Of a stretch of DNA of 64,000 bases, positions 56,436-63,775 are shown piece by piece (positions within the stretch are counted from its first letter, which is position 1; the number at the start of each line of letters is the position of its first letter). The position numbers and the translations under genes are program-made. The stretch is taken from the NCBI GenBank assembly GCA_020852705.1, contig JADZAP010000044.1, positions 1-64,000 on the forward strand, in the 5' to 3' direction. The notes under the pieces were generated by a model, which had not been told where the DNA came from, searched no databases, and was given only the letters and a program-made list of their open reading frames with translations. The stretch is from Ignavibacteria bacterium (GTDB lineage Bacteria; Bacteroidota; Ignavibacteria; Tepidaquicellales; OLB5).

Positions 56436-57980
56436 CTATACCCCACCACCAACTACTATGTTGTGTTTTATTGCCAAATCTGTAATTTTTCCCATATACA
56501 ATTCTATTAAGTCTACACTCACATCTGGACAACATCCTATTATAAAGTCATTGATTAATTCGTCCATTTCAAATGTGTCACCATATAAATATTTGTCCCT
56601 AATTGATAGTAAATAGTTTTTATTAATGTTAAGGCCAAATTCTTTAGCCCTTTTTTCCCCAAATTCAGGATTGGTAAAATAAAGAAAAGATTGTGAACCC
56701 GGGATTGGACAAAGTGGTCCAAAGTCTAAAGCTGCAAATGCTGTAGGATAAGCATTTACAAATTGTTCAAGTTGTTTAAAATTATTCTCTAAAATTTGCT
56801 TTGTAATACCCAAATGTGTTACAACAATTCCTGCCGTAATTAAACAACCAGCTTCTCCTAATTTTTTCAAAGCTTTGTAATTATAATCCATTAAATCATG
56901 AGAATAATTTTTAATTGGTTGTTTATTCATAACTCTCAATGAGATTTCTGAAAGACCATCAAAGCCTATAAAGAAATGGTCAAATCCTAACTGATTTATT
57001 AATATATCAATTTTATTTTCTTCTGTTACAAATCCTTCTGCTCTAGCATAACCAAACATTTTTGGTCTAACATTTTGGGGTAAATCTGAATACCATTTTG
57101 GGATATTGTCAACCATTCTTTTAATTAAATTCCACATTGTTAATGGCAACTCATCAGCAGTTATATATAAATAGTTAAATCCTTGGTCATAAGCATTTTT
57201 TATAATGTCCCAAGCCCTTTCATATGTTGGCATTAAAATTGATTTACTGCCTGGAATAATACCACAAAAATCACAGGCATTTAATGGTACGTTTTGGATT
57301 CTTTTACCTGAAAATTTAATACACCCTCTTCCAATATCAACTACCTGACTTTTAAGATTTCTATTACGCATAAAAGCATAAGTACTATTTTGTCCTTCAA
57401 AGTATTTTTCTTGATGTGGAAAAATGGAATTCACTATGCTGTAGTCTATAAGTGGAATATTGGAATATTCATTTGCATCTTCTTGGTTTTTTATAATTTG
57501 ATTATTTTTTCTAAAAATAAGTCCTGCATAATTACTAAGGTCTTTCAAATTATCATTTAATTTGTCCATTACGAAATTAGTAAATCCAAATACTACATCA
57601 TTTCCATAAAATCCATAATCTATATATGGATGATTAGCCATAATCTGATTATATAATGCAGAAAAATGGTCATTTCCTAAAATGATAATTATTTCAGGTT
57701 TAATGTCTTTCGCGATTTTTGATATTTGTGTTGCAATTCCGAAATTTGAAGTCAGAACACTAAAACAAATAATTTCTATTGTGGCAATATTTTGAACAAC
57801 ATAATTTTTTATTACGTCATTAGTATATACTGTACCATCTAAATAACCGATTTTAAATTGATTATTAGATATTGCCTTTAGTGAGTTGGCAAGTGTTAGT
57901 AATCCTAAATTAGGATAAATAGCAGTATTAGCACTAGCAATATGTCTTGAAGTATCTCCTGTATTAATGAATAGTACCAT
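56436..57980 (-). CDS. B12-binding-like domain radical SAM enzyme with atypical cluster motif
   Basis: The 514-residue protein has an N-terminal Rossmann-like domain in the B12-binding position (PNLGLLTLANSLK, EIIIILGNDHFSALYNQIM, DYGFYGNDVVFGF). A radical SAM barrel follows. The cysteines are Cys220, Cys236 and Cys239 (GRGC...NACDFCG): CX15CX2C instead of the common CX3CX2C. Barrel features include YLYITADELPLTMWNLIKRMVDNIP, GYARAEGF and HFFIGFDGLSEISLRVMNKQ. It probably uses a SAM radical on an amino-acid, peptide or tRNA-related substrate. It is the last gene of the prolyl-tRNA-synthetase operon, 5 bp after the deacylase gene. The reaction is unknown. Confidence 0.8.
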   Translation of the reverse strand: MVLFINTGDTSRHIASANTAIYPNLGLLTLANSLKAISNNQFKIGYLDGTVYTNDVIKNYVVQNIATIEIICFSVLTSNFGIATQISKIAKDIKPEIIIILGNDHFSALYNQIMANHPYIDYGFYGNDVVFGFTNFVMDKLNDNLKDLSNYAGLIFRKNNQIIKNQEDANEYSNIPLIDYSIVNSIFPHQEKYFEGQNSTYAFMRNRNLKSQVVDIGRGCIKFSGKRIQNVPLNACDFCGIIPGSKSILMPTYERAWDIIKNAYDQGFNYLYITADELPLTMWNLIKRMVDNIPKWYSDLPQNVRPKMFGYARAEGFVTEENKIDILINQLGFDHFFIGFDGLSEISLRVMNKQPIKNYSHDLMDYNYKALKKLGEAGCLITAGIVVTHLGITKQILENNFKQLEQFVNAYPTAFAALDFGPLCPIPGSQSFLYFTNPEFGEKRAKEFGLNINKNYLLSIRDKYLYGDTFEMDELINDFIIGCCPDVSVDLIELYMGKITDLAIKHNIVVGGGV

Positions 57981-57985
57981 TATAT

Positions 57986-58450
57986 TTAAATATCAATAAA
58001 ATTTCCCTTAAATATTTTTAAAAATTCATCTTTTGAAATACGGATAAGAATATTATTTATTCCGCTACCTATTATGAAGCTATTTTCAAATAAAATTTTT
58101 TTATCGCCATAAAGGACTAAATTACTATTTTCATTAACAATAATTGGCGACACAGTTCCAACTTCAAATCCTGTATATTCTAAAACTTTCTCTTTGGTAG
58201 CAAGTGTAAATTTTTGATTAAACATTTTTTCTAATTTTGTTTTTTCAATTTTATCATAACCTTTTAAAACTACAATTACGTTGAATTGACTTCCTGTAAA
58301 GACCATAGTTTTCAAAACTTCATTTTCACTACATAAACAAGCATTTGTAACATCCAATACTGAATGTACAGGATTTTGCAAATGGATTTCTTCAAAAACA
58401 ATATTCCGGTTTTCGAGATATTGTCCTAATAAAGTCTTGAAAATTGTCAT
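57986..58450 (-). CDS. YbaK/ProX-type aminoacyl-tRNA deacylase
   Basis: The 154-residue protein matches the YbaK/EbsC/ProX fold: VFEEIHLQNPVHSVLDVTNACLCSENEVLKTMVFTG, then VIVVLKGYDKIEKTKLEK, and the signature TGFEVGTVSPIIVN. Members of this family remove wrongly charged amino acids (Cys, Ala or others) from tRNA-Pro or related tRNAs in trans. Its place right behind a prolyl-tRNA synthetase gene supports editing of tRNA-Pro, or of an unusual amino acid loaded on it. The lysine usual in this fold is at VLKGYDK. Confidence 0.87.
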   Translation of the reverse strand: MTIFKTLLGQYLENRNIVFEEIHLQNPVHSVLDVTNACLCSENEVLKTMVFTGSQFNVIVVLKGYDKIEKTKLEKMFNQKFTLATKEKVLEYTGFEVGTVSPIIVNENSNLVLYGDKKILFENSFIIGSGINNILIRISKDEFLKIFKGNFIDI

Positions 58451-58609
58451 AATAGATTTTTCTTTCTTAATTTTTAATTATAGCATGATCTATATCATCC
58501 CCAAAAAAATCAAATGTATTTCTGTAGATTAATAACAACAAAGTGCTGGGCTGCATCTTTCCTTACTTGTATATCATTATCCGTGACTATTTTTTTATAA
58601 TTGACGTTT

Positions 58610-60010
58610 TTAATAGGCTTTGGCAAAGATAGTCTTCTTGCCGTTAACATCTTTTTTACAACAAATACAGCTTCCTTCACCGTTCGTTTCATCTAATGGG
58701 ATACACCTTGAAGTTACGCCAAAGGTCTCACTCTTAATAGTATCTTCACATTCCTTACTTCCACAGAAGTAAGCTTTTACAAATCCAGATGACTTACCTT
58801 GACCGAATAGATTCTTGAATTCAGTAAATTGGTCAATATCAAAAGTATTTGTTTTTTGAAATTCAGTAGCCCTTACAAAAAGCTCATTTTGGAAATTTAA
58901 TAACAATGAATCAATACTATTGAAAAATTCATTGATAGGAGTATTTACTTTTTTCCCAAGTCTAGAAGTGGCTGATATAGTCTGCCTTTCGCATTCCCTA
59001 TCTCCAATTTCAAGCCGTATAGGCACCCCTTTTAATTCCCATTTATTGAATTTTGAACCAGCGCTTTCATCACGGTTGTCTATCACATATCTTAAACCTT
59101 TGTCCTTCAGCTCTTTTTCAATCCTTACTATATATTCAGCGTTTACCAGATTATTAATAGGGATAACTACTACTTGATATGGAGCTATAAGTGGAGGTAG
59201 GATGACACCTTTGTCATCCCGGTGTGCCATTATTGCCGCTCCTATTAGTCTCGTTGACACTCCCCAACTTGTCTGCCAAACGTATTGCTGCTTATTTTCT
59301 TTATCCTGAAATTTTATCTCAAATACTTTTGAAAAGCTTTGACCTAAGTCATGAGATGTACCGCACTGGAGAGCTTTTTTGTCTCTCATTAATGCCTCTA
59401 CTGTATATGTTGCAACTGCCCCTGCAAACTTTTCATTATCAGATTTTCTTCCTGCTATAACCGGAATTGCCAGATATTCTTCAATAAACGTTTTGTAAAT
59501 ATTAAGCATTCGCAATACCTCTTCGATACTTTCCTCTTGAGTTGCATGGGCAGTATGCCCTTCTTGCCAGAGAAATTCAGTGGTACGTAGAAATGGTCGA
59601 GGTCTTTTTTCCCAACGCACTACGTTTGCCCATTGATTGTATTTTAATGGCAGGTCTCTATATGACGTTATGAGCGTTCGATATGTCTCGTACATAATAG
59701 TTTCAGAGGTTGGGCGAACTATTAAAGACTCCTGCAAACGCACACCGCCACCGTGTGTAACAACCGCACATTCAGGAGAAAATCCCTCAACATGTTCTTT
59801 TTCCTTGTTCATAAGCGATTCAGGAATAAATAAAGGGAAATAAACATTACTGTGCCCGGTGTCTTTTATCAACTGATCTAATCTACGCTGTATTATTTCC
59901 CAAATTTTATACCCATATTCTAATATTACTATGCATCCTTTAGTTGGCGAATTGATGGCGAAGCCAGCTTCACGGACTAATTCATCATAATTTAGTATTT
60001 TTTTTCTCAT
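58610..60010 (-). CDS. proS: Prolyl-tRNA synthetase, archaeal-like type
   Basis: The 466-residue class II synthetase has HSNVYFPLFIPESLMNKE, the motif-2-type RPTSETIMYETY, PLKYNQWANVVRWEKRPRPFLRTTEFLWQEGHTAHAT, and the anticodon-binding and zinc-like C-terminus GEGSCICCKKDVNGKKT, ending FAKAY. It lacks the large editing insert (INS) of the E. coli form, so any editing must be in trans, which fits the deacylase encoded next. This short form is common in Bacteroidota, so it could be the only proS, but its location inside a stacked island with a radical SAM and an oxidase suggests an accessory copy. Confidence 0.93.
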   Translation of the reverse strand: MRKKILNYDELVREAGFAINSPTKGCIVILEYGYKIWEIIQRRLDQLIKDTGHSNVYFPLFIPESLMNKEKEHVEGFSPECAVVTHGGGVRLQESLIVRPTSETIMYETYRTLITSYRDLPLKYNQWANVVRWEKRPRPFLRTTEFLWQEGHTAHATQEESIEEVLRMLNIYKTFIEEYLAIPVIAGRKSDNEKFAGAVATYTVEALMRDKKALQCGTSHDLGQSFSKVFEIKFQDKENKQQYVWQTSWGVSTRLIGAAIMAHRDDKGVILPPLIAPYQVVVIPINNLVNAEYIVRIEKELKDKGLRYVIDNRDESAGSKFNKWELKGVPIRLEIGDRECERQTISATSRLGKKVNTPINEFFNSIDSLLLNFQNELFVRATEFQKTNTFDIDQFTEFKNLFGQGKSSGFVKAYFCGSKECEDTIKSETFGVTSRCIPLDETNGEGSCICCKKDVNGKKTIFAKAY

Positions 60011-60019
60011 TATCTTTTC

Positions 60020-61132
60020 CTATAAAATTAACGAATCTTCACAATTAACGGATTTGATTTTCATCAATAAAGCTTTCTTTTTTGGATCGTTACATAATTC
60101 TAATTCAACTTCTAGCAGCATTGCGGCGCCAATTGCCATCATAATACCATGACCATTACCACCGCCAAAGATTATGATTTTTGAGTTGATTACACTTTTT
60201 TCAATAAATAAGGAGTGAGTCGGAGTAATATCATAACACCCTGCGGTTAATGGTTCACAGCGCTGGTCTAGTTGATAATCTTTTGTAAGATATTCATTAA
60301 CCCTTTTTACGTGGTCTTCTCTCTCTTGTTGTGCTAAGGGAGTTGGAATAAAGCTAGGTTCTTTAGCACAAATTCCGCCAACTGCAAAGTTGGGGAGCTC
60401 CGGGTGTTCTGGATGAAGATATAAACCATCGGGTAATACCACCATATAGGGAATCGGGTGAGTAGCTGTAGTTTTAAAAGTATAGTAAGGGACAGGCGTG
60501 ATATCCACAAAATCCCCTGATCCACAGTTGCCTAGCAGATTTCTTGTCCAAGGACCGGCTGCCACTATTATGATGTCACTCGTGAACGTTCCATTTTCTT
60601 TGGTGATTATTTCTCCGTTTTCCTCAATTCTCAAAACCCAGTCTTTGACCAAAGGTGCCTTACTTTGTTGAAATAACAAATTAACCAAACTATTTACATC
60701 AATTCGACCTTCTCCGGAACATGTTGAGGTACCTAACAAGAAATTTCCATTTACTTGTTTTTTTAGAAACGGAAATCTTAATAGACTCTCTTCTTGATTA
60801 TATATATCAATGTCTATTAAATATTCCCACCCAAGGAGTTGCTGTTCTTTAACTTTTTTAAAAGCTTTTCCGTTATCCTCATCATAATAGGCAAAAAGGT
60901 AAGGAAGCGGGGTGAATAAATTATGTTCACGAACAAATTCGAATGTCTTTAAAGAACACCAAAGCTCGTGTTCCAGTGAGTGATGCTGTCGAAGCATTTC
61001 AGTACTTTGGCAGGTTGTTCCCTGACCGATACCCCTGTGGTCAATGATGGTTACATCATAACCGTTTTCGTGTAACATGTTTGCTGCAGCGACTCCAAAG
61101 ATACCGCCGCCTACAATTGTCGCAGTCTTCAT
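60020..61132 (-). CDS. FAD-dependent oxidoreductase, DAO family
   Basis: From the ATG at 61130-61132 the protein is 370 residues; AAGGAGACT 7 bp upstream of it is a good Shine-Dalgarno, whereas the longer in-phase ATG (61204) lies in promoter and sRNA sequence. The Rossmann motif is IVGGGIFGVAAANML, and the DAO pattern continues with VTIIDHRGIGQGTTCQSTEM, GRIDVNSLVNLL, VAAGPWTRNLLG and the late IIFGGGNGHGIMMAIGAAMLL. Such enzymes oxidise amino or imino acids (glycine, sarcosine, D-amino acids, proline-like). The gene is first in the operon and lies 9 bp ahead of proS. The substrate is not evident. Confidence 0.85.
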   Translation of the reverse strand: MKTATIVGGGIFGVAAANMLHENGYDVTIIDHRGIGQGTTCQSTEMLRQHHSLEHELWCSLKTFEFVREHNLFTPLPYLFAYYDEDNGKAFKKVKEQQLLGWEYLIDIDIYNQEESLLRFPFLKKQVNGNFLLGTSTCSGEGRIDVNSLVNLLFQQSKAPLVKDWVLRIEENGEIITKENGTFTSDIIIVAAGPWTRNLLGNCGSGDFVDITPVPYYTFKTTATHPIPYMVVLPDGLYLHPEHPELPNFAVGGICAKEPSFIPTPLAQQEREDHVKRVNEYLTKDYQLDQRCEPLTAGCYDITPTHSLFIEKSVINSKIIIFGGGNGHGIMMAIGAAMLLEVELELCNDPKKKALLMKIKSVNCEDSLIL

Positions 61133-61165
61133 TTTAGTCTCCTTTTTATTTAGGAGGCATGCGAT

Positions 61166-61194
61166 TTGACATTGAAATAACAATATGTTATCAT
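61166..61194 (+). promoter_or_regulatory. Sigma70-like promoter of small RNA 1
   Basis: TTGACA (61166-61171), a 17-bp spacer, then TATCAT (61189-61194), predicting a start near 61201. The element overlaps a palindrome ATAACA-ATA-TGTTAT (61177-61191) that reaches the -10 box and may be an operator. The promoter points away from the oxidase gene. Confidence 0.65.
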
Positions 61195-61200
61195 GTAACC

Positions 61201-61299
61201 GCAACTCCAGCCTCGATGGAGTTGAAAATGATCACAGTTATCTGCTAATGGTAAACTGTGTTTATTGGGCGGTTGCTATCTAGCGCCGCTTTTTTCTTT
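61201..61299 (+). ncRNA. Candidate small RNA 1
   Basis: About 97 nt between a well-formed promoter and an intrinsic terminator. The predicted RNA has hairpin A, CAACTCCA with TGGAGTTG (61202-61209, 61217-61224, loop GCCTCGA). Hairpin B is CACAGTT with AACTGTG (61233-61239, 61254-61260). A terminator hairpin, GCGGTTGC...GCGCCGC then TTTTTTC (61269-61299), closes it. No reading frame of note is present. I know no family that fits. It is transcribed divergently from the oxidase/proS operon. Existence is inferred from these signals, with no expression evidence. Confidence 0.6.
61269..61299 (+). terminator. Intrinsic terminator of small RNA 1
   Basis: Stem of GCGGT-GC with GC-GCCGC around a TATCTA loop (61269-61289), followed by TTTTTTCTTT. 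Plus strand. Confidence 0.8.
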
Positions 61300-61451
61300 C
61301 CCCGGTATTAAAAGAACAATATTACTTCACTATAATATTAAATCTTTATTTATTTTTGTGTAATTAATTAATTTTATTTAAAAATGAGAACGTTACACCT
61401 GCAGACTTTTTAGCTAATCTAAGCAGAATATTAACATGAAGAATACAGTAT

Positions 61452-61480
61452 TTGCTAATCGTAATAAAATCTGATAGAAT
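61452..61480 (+). promoter_or_regulatory. Sigma70-like promoter of small RNA 2
   Basis: TTGCTA (61452-61457), a 17-bp spacer, then TAGAAT (61475-61480), predicting a start near 61487. The -35 region overlaps GCTAATC, which also occurs at 61413-61419 and as its inverse GATTAGC at 61488. Confidence 0.55.
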
Positions 61481-61485
61481 AAATA

Positions 61486-61586
61486 GAGATTAGCCCCCAA
61501 AAGGATTCCGTAAGGTGTCCATAAAGGGAAACGGAAGGTTAATCATTTAAAGCCAACGTGAGCACAATTCACGTTGGTATTTTTTT
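61486..61586 (+). ncRNA. Candidate small RNA 2
   Basis: About 100 nt. A closing stem GATTAGCC (61488-61495) with GGTTAATC (61537-61544) encloses a second stem TTCCG (61506-61510) with CGGAA (61532-61536), inside which TCC-ATAAA-GGGA forms a small loop. The terminator CCAACGTGA...TCACGTTGG plus TATTTTTTTG (61553-61586) follows. The nested layout is compatible with a regulatory RNA or riboswitch, but no gene follows on this strand. I cannot match it to a known class. Confidence 0.6.
61553..61586 (+). terminator. Intrinsic terminator of small RNA 2
   Basis: CCAACGTGA (61553-61561) pairs perfectly with TCACGTTGG (61569-61577), then TATTTTTTTG. Plus strand. Confidence 0.88.
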
Positions 61587-61587
61587 G

Positions 61588-61610
61588 ATTTTCCAAGTAT
61601 ATTGGAAAAT
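61588..61610. repeat. Perfect 9-bp inverted repeat
   Basis: ATTTTCCAA-GTATA-TTGGAAAAT immediately follows the second sRNA terminator. It may be a second terminator or a protein-binding site; I cannot tell which. Confidence 0.5.
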
Positions 61611-61750
61611 TATCTTAATTCAAATATAACTGACAATAATTGCATTAGCAAGGGGGTTGCCGCTTTTTTTACATCACCTAAACAAGGTATATTGGGGATA
61701 TTACTCTTATTTGAGAATTAATGAAGGGCTTTGAAAGAAATAAAACGAAA

Positions 61751-61775
61751 TAGGAAAGCTATTCGTGCTTTCCTA
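61751..61775 (-). terminator. Terminator after the AbrB-like gene
   Basis: TAGGAAAGC pairs with GCTTTCCTA around ATTCGT-like loop sequence. On the minus strand it is followed by T-rich DNA (TTTCGTTTTATTTC) and lies 30 bp after the AbrB-like gene. Confidence 0.65.
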
Positions 61776-61805
61776 AAAGTTTGCAAAAAAAATTGTTAAA
61801 CTAAC

Positions 61806-62048
61806 TCACTTATATATTTCTCGTATAAAAGTGACTTTAAGGTCATTTGCGTTAACAATGCTTGCAACGGCTGGACTGTCATCTGTACGAGGTCGTACAA
61901 ATAAAGCTGCTTTCCCCCCTTCAACTAATCGAAGTATTTCTCGAATTTCACGACTAAGACTCATTTGACCTTTGTTATCTACTGTAACTACTGCTTTAGG
62001 TACAGCTTCATCGTGAGTTTCGATGTTTTTGCGGTTTTTGTGTTCCAT
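61806..62048 (-). CDS. AbrB/SpoVT-like DNA-binding protein
   Basis: The 80-residue protein contains the swapped-hairpin pattern AVVTVDNKGQMSLSREIREIL and RLVEGGKAALFVRP in its centre, the form of AbrB/MazE-type DNA-binding domains. It then has about 25 further residues (VASIVNANDLKVTFIREIYK). A Shine-Dalgarno GGGAGAA precedes the ATG. Such proteins are antitoxins or regulators. No toxin gene is adjacent: flanks are the small RNAs on one side and a 308-bp gap before the Thoeris operon on the other. It might regulate either. Confidence 0.75.
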   Translation of the reverse strand: MEHKNRKNIETHDEAVPKAVVTVDNKGQMSLSREIREILRLVEGGKAALFVRPRTDDSPAVASIVNANDLKVTFIREIYK

Positions 62049-62356
62049 TTTTTCTCCCTATTTATTTATTATTTGAAGTTATTGAAATATCTTAATTACT
62101 TGAAATTTTATAATTTAAATATAAAATCTTTATGTTATCAATTAATACATTAGTAAAATTGTTTGAATATTACAAAATTTTCTAATTTTGAAGCTCTCCA
62201 CTTACAAATATATGTATTAATATTTGAAATTAGCTACCCAAAATTAAAAATATTTCCCTAAATTAGTTATTGACTTGAAAAATCAAAAATAATTGAAAAA
62301 ATGATAATCAAGAATTATTCACCTAAATTGATGAATTTAGTTACTGAAGTTATAAT
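62049..62356. other. AT-rich intergenic gap
   Basis: Very AT-rich sequence between the AbrB-like start and the end of the Thoeris operon. I see no reading frame, terminator or repeat I can support. The promoter of the AbrB-like gene must lie on its left side, since that gene reads to the left. Confidence 0.5.
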
Positions 62357-62551
62357 TTAGTTAATTTTTTCATTTTGCTCTCGTAAGTTGTGGACTTCTA
62401 GCAATACTTCTTCTTTCGTAAGAATACCTTTCTTGACTAAAATATTAAATATTGCATCTAATTCATACATATTAGTTACTACTATCTCTTCAACTGTAAT
62501 AGTTTTATCGCTTTTTATTTTTTGGTTAATATGTTTAATTGATTTAGACAT
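62357..62551 (-). CDS. Small hypothetical protein at end of Thoeris-like operon
   Basis: The 64-residue protein reads MSKSIKHINQKIKSD..., then a helix-rich end DAIFNILVKKGILTKEEVLLEVHNLREQ, a helical pattern seen in several small bacterial proteins without a known role. It begins 13 bp after the ThsB-like gene in the same direction. No Shine-Dalgarno is visible, which is common in this lineage. It might be a regulator or inhibitor of the defence module; that is a guess from position only. Confidence 0.55.
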   Translation of the reverse strand: MSKSIKHINQKIKSDKTITVEEIVVTNMYELDAIFNILVKKGILTKEEVLLEVHNLREQNEKIN

Positions 62552-62564
62552 TAAAAGTAGGCAT

Positions 62565-63065
62565 TTAATACAGTTTTCTTGTCACTATTGCATTCTCAAT
62601 CCAGTTTTCAATGTTATCGCTTATATAGTTATATACATCTTTACTGTCTCTATATGGAGGGTCATAAACAGGAACAATGCTAGAAAAACTGGTTTTTCCG
62701 CTGTTAATACTCATACTGCTAAATGGATTGCTGCCCTTGTTGCTTTGTTTACTGTCAGAGTCTTTCAGGTTATGTATATGAATACCCATTAAACCTTTAC
62801 CGGAATTCCAAGATTTAATAATTTCCTGCTTGACCCAGTATCTTTGCGAGGTTTGCGAGCCTATGAGAACGATAGTGCAGTTCTTATACTTGAGGCTGTT
62901 ATCAATCCAGGTTTCTATGGATTTATCTCCCTTTCTTTTTAATTCTTCCCAATCATTAGCTGAAACTAAGGTATTGCCCACTACAGCTCCCATATTTCTT
63001 ACCTGCTGGGTTCTCCAAAAGTCGTTGTCAAAATGAAAACTGTAAAAGATTTGTTTTTTTGCCAT
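62565..63065 (-). CDS. ThsB-like TIR-family protein (DUF1863/MTH538 fold)
   Basis: The 166-residue protein begins AKKQIFYSFHFDNDFWRTQQVRNMG and has SIETWIDNSLKYKNCTIVLIGSQTSQRYWVKQEI, then GLMGIHIHNLKD. This matches the ThsB sensor of Thoeris, which detects phage and makes a cyclic-ADP-ribose-type signal for ThsA. The Glu in WVKQEI lies at the usual TIR catalytic position. The last third (SSIVPVYDPPYRDSKDVYNYISDNIENWIENA) is also typical of the family. It starts 1 bp after the previous TIR gene. Confidence 0.87.
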   Translation of the reverse strand: MAKKQIFYSFHFDNDFWRTQQVRNMGAVVGNTLVSANDWEELKRKGDKSIETWIDNSLKYKNCTIVLIGSQTSQRYWVKQEIIKSWNSGKGLMGIHIHNLKDSDSKQSNKGSNPFSSMSINSGKTSFSSIVPVYDPPYRDSKDVYNYISDNIENWIENAIVTRKLY

Positions 63066-63066
63066 G

Positions 63067-63750
63067 TTAATTGTTCCTTATAGTTTTGGTTATGTTGTAA
63101 TCATCTATTTTATTATTTATCTCATAAGCAATATTGATATATTTGTTTACATCGTCTATAAAATCAACCCATTTTACTGAATATATGTATGACGAATAAC
63201 CTTTATATGGCCTACTTCCTGTAGAATGATTAGGACAATCAGTATAAACAGGGTATTTAATATTGAACATATTGTCTTTAAGAATATTGAATAGAAAATC
63301 TGTATGTAATAACCTTGAATTACAATTAGGACAAGTATTGTCCGTAATGAAATAGTTATAACTGTTATTCAAATCAGGCAATACAACAGTAAGCATTGCA
63401 TTAGTTAAGCTCGTCCGACCGTCCCGTGTATGCTCTTTAAGCGAATATGAAACTTCCCATGGGATCCACTGATCATCTTCGGGAGTGTAAAGTTCTTTCA
63501 TGCCTTTAGAAACCATGACTATTGTCAGGCTGCTATCATAGATTTTATCTCTTAATTTAGACTCAATTGACTCATCTTTAAGATCGCTCAGGTCAGTGCC
63601 GTCTTCTTCGCCTTTATTAATATGGTCATCTTCATCAAGTAAAGTTTGAAGTTCGTCCACATAATCCCGCACAGTAGTGTCGTAATTATTGCCAAGTATG
63701 TTTACATTGGCATCACTGTATTTATATGTAATGAATATTTTTCTTCCCAT
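63067..63750 (-). CDS. TIR-domain protein of Thoeris-like operon
   Basis: The 227-residue protein begins [16 protein letters not shown], and continues with [41 protein letters not shown] and [20 protein letters not shown], a TIR fold with the Glu of WEVSYSLKE at the NADase position. [11 protein letters not shown] segment near residue 140 may bind zinc. It differs from the second TIR protein in sequence, so the two may sense different triggers. It lies between the SLOG-domain gene and the ThsB-like gene, all on one strand. Confidence 0.83.
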   Translation of the reverse strand: MGRKIFITYKYSDANVNILGNNYDTTVRDYVDELQTLLDEDDHINKGEEDGTDLSDLKDESIESKLRDKIYDSSLTIVMVSKGMKELYTPEDDQWIPWEVSYSLKEHTRDGRTSLTNAMLTVVLPDLNNSYNYFITDNTCPNCNSRLLHTDFLFNILKDNMFNIKYPVYTDCPNHSTGSRPYKGYSSYIYSVKWVDFIDDVNKYINIAYEINNKIDDYNITKTIRNN

Positions 63751-63775
63751 AAAATTACATTAATTTAGTTTTAAA

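Noticed and set aside
58510..58692. A 60-residue frame overlapping the end of proS.
   Set aside because: It overlaps the conserved ProRS C-terminus in another frame and has no family resemblance. The ProRS ending in Tyr is the expected one.
60020..61204. A longer start for the FAD oxidase at 61204.
   Set aside because: The extra 24 residues precede the Rossmann fold with no family support, and a strong ribosome-binding site sits before the ATG at 61132.
61201..61299. A riboswitch controlling a downstream gene, since AACCGC (61197-61202) could compete with the terminator by pairing with GCGGTT.
   Set aside because: No gene follows on the plus strand, and the predicted start near 61201 would exclude most of AACCGC. 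A small RNA is simpler.
62388..62792. A 134-residue plus-strand frame with hydrophobic stretches opposite the ThsB-like gene.
   Set aside because: It lies antisense to the confident ThsB-like and small genes and looks like the shadow of their codon pattern.
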